Below, one piece after another: positions 11,901-23,900 of a DNA stretch of 64,000 nucleotides. The DNA comes from Gordius sp. MW1 (taxonomy: Eukaryota > Nematomorpha > Gordioida > Gordea > Gordiidae): assembly GCA_964036665.1 (NCBI GenBank), contig OZ038526.1, forward strand, positions 10,850,001 to 10,914,000, in the 5' to 3' direction. The position numbers and the translations under genes are program-made. The notes beneath the pieces are model-generated. The model ran no database searches and was not told where the DNA came from. It worked only from the letters and a program-made list of their open reading frames with translations. Every line of letters starts with the position of its first letter. The first letter of the stretch is position 1.

Positions 11901-14900
11901 ATCAAATACAAAAATGCTTTCGTAACAATTATTTACCAACTAAAATTTTAAAAAAACTTAAATTGATAATACACCTCTAAAATTCTCAAGCCATAAATTG
12001 CATTATACAATTGTTGTGGCATATGCATTATTTTAAACATTAAAAAAGGTGGCAGGTGCATTCAAATTCACTAAATTTTCTGTAAATGTGGCAATTTTGC
12101 AATACACTAAAATAAATTATTATTGGCAAGAAGTAAAAAAAGGATCGAGTAATTATTTTAAAACATAATAAGGGGTCTTACACTGTAAAATTATTTGTTA
12201 TCAAATTATCTGTGTGCAATTAATCTCAAAACTCTTATGTTCTTTTTCCAATAACAATGTCATTCATGGGCGTAGCCAGCATTGGAATTAGAGGGGGTCA
12301 AAAGTGGGAGGGGAAAATTGAACATTTTTTGAAATTTTGGCCATAATTATAATAAATATCAACAAATTTTTGGATTTAGTGCCTCCCCCCCCCTTGGCTA
12401 CGCTCATGATGCCACTTTTATTTGTGTTTTTACACTGTTGTAATGTGTGCAATAATGCTAAAAAGTATCCACTCATACCATTCGGGTTTCTATAAATATA
12501 TAATAAACATGCGATACACTCTAGGAACGATCTGATGACGATTTAAGCTCTTGTCTTAAATTATTTGTCAAAAGGCATTATGCTAAGCTAACTAAGGATC
12601 TCAGGTTATTCACATATGCAAATGACATAAAAAATTTTAAATAAAATAATGGTTCACCATTTGATAATAATTAAAATACAATACGGGAAAAAAATATTTT
12701 TAAGTCGAGACATTACTATATTTCTCGCCGAGACGAGACCGAAATTCTAGGCCGAGACAAGACGAGATCGAGATTAAAAAAATGGCACCGAGACGATATG
12801 AAACTCTGCCACCGACAGGAGACGAGTTGAAACATTGAAACTTTTGAATTTATACTTAAATCTATTTTAGAACACAGCCTATATCGTTTAATTGCTTATT
12901 GTAGCATTAAATAAACAAAATTAAAGAATTTTATAAAGCTAAATTTAACCTGAACAAACTATTGGGTCATGATCCCATTTCCCATTTTTATTGCATATCA
13001 AATTTTCCGAACCCGAGATTCTGTACATATTTTCAACACATTTAAGATGGCATTTTGAATTTGGACTATGATCATAACATGAAACATTTTGAGCTAGAAT
13101 CGGAAGTTGAGGCAGGCTGCACATTTTATCTGCTAATATTTTTAATTTTTCGATTAAACAAATATAAAAATAGATTTGAAACGTTTTCATATATTTTAAA
13201 GGTAATTTTAATTAATAAGCCACCGAACAACAAAGCTATTGTTTAAAATATTGCAACAACTTTATCTCAACCAATCATCGGTTTGGTGGTCCCAGGCGCG
13301 TAATTTGGAAATTTTTTCATTAATAACTAAATCAAATGGGTTATAATATTATAGTTTTAAAGCATAAAAGATTTTAAGACACTTATAAAAACTTGGAAAT
13401 ATAATATATACATTTCATTTTTTAAATTTGGACAAATGCTTACAACCCAGCATTGTAAAATTTCCGAATATGATTGCAAATTGCTGATTAAAGAAACTTG
13501 GTTGAATTTTTACAAGACCACCCCATTGCTAGGAAGTGGCCTAAGCGATTATGATAGTAATTAATGTCTTATATATTTCAATTGTTTTAAATATAATGGT
13601 TTATTTTTTAGGTTGTTACTTGAGCATAAATAAACAAAACATATGCATATCCAAACATTAAGCAATGACTATCAAAATTAATGTTATTTATGGTTATCTA
13701 TCTTATCCTATATATATATATAATTTTTAATCCATTGATTAATAATCTCTAGATGATACCCTGTATTTTGTTCAAAGGCAAAAATGAAAAAAATTGAAAT
13801 AAATATTTAATTAATTTAAAATATTTAATCAGATAAAAGACTCACTTATAAATACCAAGATTATATTTATATTTATTTAAATTAAATTTTGTTTTTTTGT
13901 TTTCTTAACTTCACATGCATCATACTCAAGAGATTAAAAGCTTATTCAAAAAATAGGATGTCAAAACATCGATGCAATGAATTGGCAATATTAACGAATA
14001 GATAATGCTCCTACTTCAGGTGAAAACTCTAAATGACAATCGTTGGGTAAATAAAAAATCAAATGACTATTTATTATAAAGTTCCCCATTCCAAATTAAT
14101 AACTTTATCAATGATTATATTTGTCTAAAATTTTCTGCTAAAGCCCATCACGGTTATATATTTAAATTGCCCCCCAGGACCAGCCCAAATCCTTTAATTG
14201 CCCAATTCACTAATGCTGTCCGAACTGTCGGACCCAAAATGACGATTTTAAATTTCAGACATTAATTTTGTCATATTTTTAAAAATTCTTGCTAGAATTC
14301 TAGAATTTTTATAAATAAAAAAGTGACAAAAAATGGCCGCCTAGTCCCACTCAAAAATCTTAATTTATGACGGTTGCCTGCCCGGCCCCTAGGCCGAGTG
14401 GGCCCAGCAGCGGCCCGACTTTTTGGTTGTTTAATTTTTATTTTTGATTACAACTAAAATTTAAAAAAAATTTTGGGGGCAGCTTCCCCCCCCCTTGAGA
14501 AAATTTTGGCTACGCGCCTGGGTGGTAAAATTGAATAATAACGCCCTATAAATTGATTATGCCTTTAATTAATTTAGAATGTAAAGCAAATAAACAAAAA
14601 AAAATTAATATACAATTAAAATCGTATAATTAAATTTTATTTATTGACAACTAACCTGAGCATTGCAAAATATTATTGGACCATTTTCCATCATTTTGGC
14701 ACATAGATGTAAAGGAAGTGCCTTCTATTGGCTTATAAATTACGTTCTTATTTGACGCTAGGCATTCAAATGTACAATTCTGACCAAATCTTATAGGACT
14801 TAAGCAAGAAGAATTGGTAATATTATTGCCATCGTAATCGGGTACAGGGCATTGATTATTAACTTCTATATTGTTAATTAAAAGACATTTTCCCGTATTT

Positions 14901-17900
14901 TACCTTGGCATTGGAGCACAGGAGCGGACCAAAGCCCTTTGGGGTCGCATTTGATTACCACAGAGCCGTGGGTGCGTTTGTAATTTGATAAGCATTCAAA
15001 ATGACATTCATCTCCCCGTTTTGGATGGGCAGGGCACGATAAAACTTTTATATGAGCCTCAGGTTTTATGTCAGGGTAGCTACATTCGTTTGCTGATATA
15101 AAAATTTAGAGGTGTTAAAATTGCTAAATGATTGCCTAATAAATTAGTAATGAATGATCTTTACTTTGACACAATAAGGGCGTCCCCGACCATTTACCAT
15201 TTATTTGACATGTGCGGACTGGATCGCCCGATATATATTGACTACCCTCTTTGCAGGCAAAAGTACATTGAGTCCCGTAGGTTGTGTTGCAGGAAACCCT
15301 ATCAGAATTGTGTGGTGTTTCCAGGCTTTCACATGTTATAGCTTGGAAAATAGGTATCATTTAAAAAAAAACACATTTTAAACAACTATAAAATAAATAG
15401 CCCTATATTAAATTAATCAGTACTGTCATAATTTTAATTACAAATTCAAATACCAGAGGACGCCTTAAGATAATATTTATTTAAAACGAAGTGAACCTTT
15501 ATGGTATGGAACTAAAGAGCCAAGCCAAATGATAGCCTAGGACACTGTTTTTTATAATTAGGTTACTTTAATAAACTGTTTATTCGAAAATTGGTGCAAT
15601 ATATTTGTGACTTTTGTGTTTAGATTGGTTAAGCCTTACCTTGACATACAAGATTTGCGCCCGTCCATTTGACTTCTTTACCATCGGATGTAACATAACA
15701 AGTTCGTACCTCGTCACCGGATGTTTTTTGAAAGCCTGGTAAACATTGATAATTGCATTGCATTTTCCGGATCCCATCAGGGGTTGGCGAAGGGGGAGTC
15801 GTCATTGAGCCATCGGGATTAAAATCAGTGATACAATTAAGTTTGAAAGCATTGACTTGCACTTCCATGTCCCGCTCGGAACAAAGTAAACTATCGGGGT
15901 AGGCGGTGTGATCTATGAAATCACTTTCATAAGCTGGGTTATTTTTATTATCAACCAAATAAGTCTCAGGATTGCGCCGTGCAAAGTTGCCATTAGCAGG
16001 TTTACCATCGGGATCCATGCAAGTTATGCCTGCAGGAATACATAAATAAATTATTATAATCCAAAATCATACATATCGCGAGTAAATTTCTTAATTGGTA
16101 AGCCTTTACCATCATCATTAAGTTTGTCACCGTCGCGACACCCACAAACCCGCTGTTTTTGGGGCATAGGAAAACAAATTTGGGAGCATCCACCGTTTCC
16201 AAAAACTCGTGATTTTACACCATTAGGCAGCTGGCCTCTAAGGTAGCAGCCATCGGCAAGAGGATCTTTGTCCGGATCATCGTTGTTACGTGACGAAGCC
16301 AATATTGTGTCTAAATTCTTGTCCCAATCATCAGACTCGAACGCAGTTATGTCAAGAAGTCTTGAAAATGTGGGTGGAGTTATATCCTCTATATCACCAA
16401 CTTTGATGTCATTGTTGTGACGTGCCACGCGGCGAACGCTATTAGTTGACCAATCGGACCAATAAAAATGATTCTTTGTCAATGCAAGCCCAAAGGGATG
16501 TTTCATCTTCATTTCAACCAAAATTTTAACTTCCTTACCATCAAAGTTGCACATCGCTAAATGGTCCAGTTTGGCATCAATCCAATATATTCTCTCCCCT
16601 AGTAAAAATGTAAATGGTGATGCTAAATAATATTTGAAAAATTTCGTTTAAATGGTTAATTTCGTACCTTTTAAGATTTTATAATAACTTCAAAGAGGTT
16701 GTCTCATTTTTGTGTGCAATGCAAATGTTTATAACTTCTTTATTAATAAAAAATGTTTTCCTATAAGGCAAGTCAAACCATGATTTTTGCTTTTTTGTAT
16801 TATAAGGGCTAGTGTAAAAGTTATTAATAATTCAGCTAAGTGTAGATCAAAAATAGTTAATCTCAAGCAGCCAAAAATTTAACGATCTTATGTCTCCTAG
16901 ACCTTAAAGTATTATTTTCTGGATTAATTGAAAAACTCGGGCCTTCGGCCCTCGTGGGAAGGGGGAGAAGGGAAGGGGAGTAGGGGAAGGGAAGAGGGGA
17001 AGGGAAGAGGGGAAGGGGGAACTCTTCTATACTCCGTATAAACGTAGCATATTTGCTATGCAATTTATGGGCGAGAAAGGTGGGAAGGGGCGAGAATGCC
17101 TATAGGGGGTATTAGATGCAAAATAATTAGTTAATTAGTTATAGGCCCTTGTAGGGGAGGACATAGGGTAATTATCAATGTTAACCAATTCAAAAACGAA
17201 AAAAAATTTCGATTTATTTGGCCAATGGTCATTTTTTTATTGGTCAGTAGCCAGCGGACGGTCAAAAATTCATATTATCATTGGTATTAATATGAACAAA
17301 TATTAATTTAAAAAAATTTAAAAAAAAATTTGTCCACTCCCTGACTTGAACCCCACACCTCCAGTTCACAAGCCGGCGCTATAACCACTATACCATGCTG
17401 GCTTTAAAATAGGAGAAGTTATTATGTTATTTATATAGATGATGAAATAATAAAGTTGTGTTTTATGTTTAGAAAATCAATATATTTCGTCGGTCAGTAG
17501 CCAGCGGACGGTCAAAAAGTCATATTATCAATGGTATTAACAAAAACAAAATATTAATTTAATGTAAAAAAAAAATTAAAAAAAAGTTTTTTTTTAGTTT
17601 TAAAAAAGGGCTAAATTCTTAAACTACCAGCCCGATTCGCTCGAAACTTTACCCGTAGGTGCCCAGGGCGGCCGGGGGTAAAATAACCTTTTCAGATTCC
17701 TAAAATACCTTTTCATTTTAAAAATATCGGACATTTCCCTGCCACACGTGCGGTGTAATATCTATGACACGTAGAAAATTTTTACTAATTATATAAACTT
17801 ACGCGCGCCATCTAATAAAGTACAATTCGTGTCTGAGTTTAATAGTAGATTCAATTTAATTAGAAATAACGGGCTATGCTTATACCTTTGAAGGAGGTTT

Positions 17901-20900
17901 CGAATTTTGTGTTAGTTTCTATCGATATATTTTATCGTAAATTAGAATCTAATACCTATATTATTTTTTTAAATATTACTTTTTAGGTTTTCTATGAAAT
18001 CACAATCTAATTAAATGAAATATATTAACCGAATAAAAAAATATATATGCATTTATAAGGTTAAAAATATATATTACATAGTTGGCTGTCTGTTAGACCA
18101 TCTATAATAAATTTTTAGGTTATATATAAAATTTGGCCAATGGTCATTTTTTTCATTGGTAAGCAGCCAGGACACGGTAAAAGTGGATATAAATTCATAA
18201 GTCAAAAAAAACGAAAAAAAAAAATTTCGAATCACATTTTGGCCAATGGTCATTTTTTCCATCGGTCAGGAGCCAGCGGACGGCCAAAAAGTCATAATAG
18301 CAATGGTAGTAACAGGAACAATCATAATAGTCAAAAAAAACGAAAAAATAAACTCGGATTCACATTTTGGCCAATGGTCATTTTTTTCCATTGGTCAGCA
18401 GCCAGCACACGGTAAAAGTGGATATAAATTCACAAGAGTAAAAAAAACGAAAAAAAAATTTTCGAATCACATTTTGGCCAATGGTCATTTTTTTCCATTG
18501 GTCAGCAGCCAGGACACAATAAAAGTGGATATAAATTCATAATAGTCAAAAAAAACGAAATAAAAGTTTTCGAATCACATTTTGGCCAATGGTCATTTTA
18601 TTCCATTGGTCAGCAGCCAGCGGACGGCCAAAAAGTCATAATAGCAATGGTAGGAACAGGAACAATCATAATAGTCAAAAAAAACGAAAAAAATAATTTC
18701 GATTCACATTTTGGCCAATGGTCATTTTTTCCATCGGTCAGGAGCCAGCGGACGGCCAAAAAGTCATAATAGCAATGGTAGTAACAGGAACAATCATAAT
18801 AGTCAAAAAAAACGAAAAAATAAACTCGGATTCACATTTTGGCCAATGGTCATTTTTTTCATTGGTCAGCAGCCAACGGACGGCCAAAAAGTCTTATTAT
18901 CAATGATAGTAACAAGAACAATCATAAAAGTCAAAAAAAACTCCGGGATTCTAACCCAAAAACTAGTTAAATTGCATAGCAATTAAAAGTAAACAACTTT
19001 TATTTATGTTTATTATATAACATTGGTCAGCAGCCAGCGGACGGCCAAAAAGTCATAATAGCAATGGTAGAAACAGGAACAATTATAGTAGTCAAAAAAA
19101 ACGAAAAAAATAATTTCGATTCACATTTTGGCCAATGGTCATTTTTTTCATTGGTCAGCAGCCAGCGGACGGCCAAAAATTCTTATTATCAATGATAGTA
19201 ACAAGAACAATCATAAGAGTCAAAAAAAACTCTGGGATTCCAACCCCAAAACTAGTTAAATTACATAGCAATTAAAAAGTAAACAACTTTTATTTATGTT
19301 TATTTATAACTAGTTAAATTGCATAGCATTAAAAGTAAACAACTTTTATCTATATTTATTATATAACCAAAACTAGTTAAATTGCATAGCAATTAAAAGT
19401 AAACAACTTTTATTTATGTTTATTATATAACTAGTTAAATTGCATAGCACAACTTTTATCTATGTTTATTATATAATAGATAATTTAACAAATCTTATAT
19501 ATAACACACCGAGGGAGATAGAGATGAGGGGTGGGGCACCTCTTTCTCATCCATTAATTTAAAAAAGCGATAACCTAATATACCCAATGCAAATAGATAG
19601 GGTAACGGACGACGGACGACGGACGACGGACACCAAAAAACGATCCCATAAATTGCATAGCAATTAATATTCTTTTTTTATCAGATTAAAAATAATACGC
19701 TAAAAGATTGATATTAAGGACTTATTTTAATTTGCTAGAAAGTGATTTAATATTTCCCAAATTCTTTAAAATACCACATTGACTCAACTCAAGGTTTGAT
19801 ACAATACAAACTTAAGTTCGGATTTATAAAGACAATTACAAAGTCATAAATTATAGGGGTAGTTCTATTCGGCAATCTGGATACTTGATTTCTCCTTCAC
19901 ATTTCAATAAAATTTTCAGCTATACATCTTTACTATGCAGACAATTGCAGAACAAGAATTTTAACATTTATTAGGTGATTCGATTAACAGATACATTGCA
20001 ACTTAGATACAATTTGTAAGAAACAGTGTTGACGAACAAGTTTTTTAATTTACGAAAGGTAATTTATATGATTTAAATGTTTGATCTAAACCTCGATTTG
20101 CCAAGACGCAAAATTCTCTTACTAGTATTTTAACCAAATCCAGGTTTAAATTTCCTTGATCGAATCATCGAATATGCAATAAATGAACGGCTTTCGATAA
20201 AAAACAAAATCGCAATATCCGCTAATTATTCTGCGAAACTCAGAAGTTTTTTCGCTGAATTTTACAGAAGTAGAATGACAAAAATATCAACTAAAATATG
20301 ATGGTTTATGGTATAACGCTTTGGCTTTGTCTCAAACTTAGAGACCTGTGGTCCTAAATGCCCTCGACACTCTAACAGCTTATAAAATGTAATTAAAGCC
20401 ACTGCCTATAATTACACCTTTTTGTCTGCCCATAGTCACATGCACACTGAAATATTAAATAGTAAGTCCATCGATAAAATCGATTGACATTATTAATAAT
20501 AGATCGGGAATGTTGTCACCTCAGGTAAATTTCTAGTTGTAAAATCGCTGAGCAAAAGATAAATACCCTTGTCTAATCGTCTATTTTTATAACGTTTATC
20601 TTTTGTATACAGGCGTCATTTTTTAGAAGTAAGATTTGTCAAAAAAATTTGCCCGAACTTGACCCGATCCGACTTTATAAATAAATTGCCCGCCCGGGCC
20701 CTTAACCCCTTCCAAAACTTCGCCCGGTCCGACTTATTAAAGCTGCCCGAACTACCCGGTCCGAAATAATGGTTTTTAAAATTTTAACAGTAATTTTGTT
20801 ATATTTTCGAAAAATTATAGATTTAATTTTTATTTTTTCAAGATAGGAAAAACGATAAAATAAATATTATACATTCAAATAAATACACAAAAACGATATA

Positions 20901-23900
20901 ATTTATTCTATAAAATATCTTATTAGACCCGAGTTCCTGGAATCTGATTAAGTTTAGCGTTAGGGTTAGGGAAATCTAATTTTATGACAAAGGCCCACCC
21001 CGGCCAGTGTCTTGGACTTCTTTCATCTCTTATTTTTATTACATTATAAAGAAAAATTATAAAAAATTTGGAAAATCCCCCCTTTAGAGAAATCCTGGCA
21101 ACGCGTCTGCCTATTTCTATGGGCATGTCTTAATATCGGATTTTGCTGCGCAGCAAAAATCGTCGTACGGGCTATAACATAGCCGTGTCTTAACTTCGTA
21201 TTCACAGCAGATTTACATTTCAGACGCATAACATAACAGCGATTTTGTAAGATGCAAAATTTTTCCTAGGCTTAAATGATGAATGTTTTTAAATTTTTAG
21301 GTATCAGCAAAGTTTGGATTTAATCTCAAGAGTTGAAATAAACAAAAAAAAACGTTTTTAACTATCATAAAACAAATCATTAATAATTACAACTTAGTTT
21401 GACACAAGGAATTGAATAGGATATTTAGACAAATATAAATTCGCGCCAATTGAATCTGAATCCGATATTAAGACAAGCCCTATTAAGTTTAAGGATCTTA
21501 AAATCATCAAACAATATCTATGTTAATGGTAAGTTAGACTATGCTTAAAGATTGATTTTTCTATAAAAATGAAATATGTTCAAACATCATTTTATGTAAA
21601 TAATCTATCTTCTACAGTTGACAAACTTTCTGTGTTTTTTATAAAATTGCTTAAGGTGAAAGTATATATGACCTTTTATCTCAAAAAAGGTCATATTTTG
21701 GAGAGAATCTTCAATAGTTTTTGTTAAACAGATTCTTATGATTTCGTACTACGTCGGTCTATTTAGAATATTGACTTAGCAAATATCTTATTCTTGTTTT
21801 AGCTTTATTACCATCACTAACCAAACCGTTGGGCCACGAAATAAAACGGTTTAATATAACCGTTCGTTCGCTACCAGCCATTGTTGCTCTTTCGATTTTG
21901 GACTCATCACCCCAATCTGTCCAAAACATCCATCTGTTTAACATATTTATACATAATTTATTAATAGCTGGTCGACTGAAAAAAAATTTATGAATAAAAG
22001 TTTTTCTATTTTCAAATATACAAAATATAACATTGCATAGGTAAAAATATTAAGGCAACATCGAGTAAACTTTGTGTAGTTTAATTCAAATCTTCTGTTA
22101 AAATGTCAAACAAATCGTTAGAATTCTGTTCATTATAATTCTTTAAAATCACCAATTCTTCAACTTGCGTTGAATAAAATTTGATGCTTATTTCCAAAAT
22201 ACTTTTAAAGTTAAATTAAATAAAAAATTCAGATAATCTAAATGCAAAATCATTCATCAACAGCGGTTAAATTTCTGGGTCATATGGACCCTTAATAAAT
22301 TAACGCAAGATGGGATAAGTCTAGCGAAAATTAAACAAGTTTTTTGATCTTTAAAACAGTGAGAATGGGATGACTGCCCTGCTTTATTTAATCTTTAAAG
22401 TGGGGTTGGATAGGGAAAGGAGAATGTAAAAGATGCGATATGTTGAATTCCCACTGACTTGAAAAGTCATATCAAATTATCCTAAACTTAAAATTTGTTG
22501 ATAAATACTAATTACTATAAAACAAAACCTATAAATTTTTTATTTAATTCAAGATTAGTATTTAAAACAAATTTTTTATAAAATAACCTTTATTTTCTCA
22601 AATGCACTAGCTTAAAGGCTTCTTAATTTAATACTTTATCGATTTTATACTAAATACCATATTAAATATATTATATTTCAAAGTCAAATACCAATTCGTT
22701 TCTGGTAAATGTCTGTAAAATACTGCAACTATTACTTAATGTTATTATGATAGTAACATGAAACAACTAATTCGTTTAGGGGCATGGAGCATTAAAAGTC
22801 CATTTTTGAGGAGCTTTAACGACTCTAGCAATTAAAAATTACGAATATAAGTAAAAATTTTAATTTAAAATATTCAATAGATAAAATATGCCCTAATACA
22901 AATTGGGTTTCAGAGGCCAAATGTAATTATATAATTGCTATATTTTATAATTGTTTTAAAGAGTCAGCTGAGGTTCGATCCACATAAAATACAAAACTTA
23001 ATAAAGATGGGCATACCCCTTTACTCTTTCAAGTGCGATTGACCGTGGTTTGCTAAGACCCTCGGTTATAATGTATTTGTTATATCTACCATCTAAATCG
23101 TAAACACCAATAAGTTTTTCACCAGTATCCGAATAGTAAAGTAAACGCCGTATCGGCTCCAGTGCCAGCCCATCAGTCAAGGAGTCTTAAAAAATTAAAA
23201 ATGTCATTAAAGCAAGAAGCGGCGACAATCATTTGCATGGTTTGATAAAATTAATAAAAATCCGTGTGCCTAGCTATGGGAAAGCTGCCTGCTATCCTTC
23301 CGTGAATCAAACATAAACCGATTGCCCCCCCCTCCCATTATTTGAATCCTCGCTACGTCTATAAAAAATCTTTAATGCACCATCTTTATAATCATAAAAC
23401 CGCTTTTTAACTTCAATTTATCATGTTTAATAAATTGGACTTAATAATGTGCCATTGGTTGCCCTTGCCTTACTTGGAAACTGTTGCTTTCTTAATGTCT
23501 TCGGTGGTTTTTTGTCTAAAGCGTCAAAAGTGCCATCCTTTTCGGCTTTTGGTTCTTCCGTACCATTGAAGTATACAAACCGTTTTGCATTAAAATATTG
23601 GAAATTGTTGTGTCCAATGTCAGACCAAACGAGATTTCGCGACAATGGATCAAAACGTATAGCGACCGGTCGTTCACTCGAATCAACCGGTAATGACCGA
23701 AAATTGGTTGGGTGTGCTAGATTTATCAGAAATATTTTCTGTTGCTGCCCATCGGTCACCGCTATAAAGCCTTTCCAAGGTTTTTCTAAAATTATTATTG
23801 ATAAAAAATTTGATTCAAATTTTTGTATTTCTAAAAATAATTATTATTAGATATTGACTTATAATTTTTCTGAAGAAGATTAAAAGGGATTGATTTTCCA

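Larger units (their letters stand above)
16931..19665 (-). mobile_element. Helentron-like (HINE) element, copy 2
   Basis: Read on the minus strand, it runs from AATTGCTATGCAATT and GGGATCG through a GTC-rich microsatellite (19632-19606), tandem arrays (19470-18130), a single-copy core (18130-17765), the GGCCGCCCTGGG block, a tRNA-like module, and the subterminal repeat GCCCATAAATTGCATAGCAA. It closes with a purine tract and a GGGCCTTCGGCCC hairpin at 16939-16953. From about 16931 to 18300 it is nearly identical to copy 3 in inverted orientation. It lies in receptor intron 8. Confidence 0.65.

Noticed and set aside
16863..17063. Proline/serine-rich minus-strand frame ([12 protein letters not shown])
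   Set aside because: It is the translation of the purine/pyrimidine tract in a Helentron-like element.
18140..18986. Overlapping open frames of 62-98 residues with repeated MVIFF and FWPMVIFF segments
   Set aside because: They are read-through of the tandem repeat units, identical in several elements and open in many frames. No protein-like constraint is seen.
23275..23360. Possible seventh CATGGGCGTAGCCAG MITE (CCTAGCTATGGG to CGCTACGTCTA)
   Set aside because: The ends are too diverged and no target duplication could be matched.
23440..23473. Longer version of receptor exon 6 ending at 23441
   Set aside because: Its donor GTCCAA is weak, whereas CCAA|GTAAGG at 23474 is consensus, keeps the same phase and gives a better propeller join.
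23449..23850. Plus-strand frame of 133 residues
   Set aside because: It is antisense to receptor exon 6, whose propeller motifs and splice sites are clear on the minus strand.
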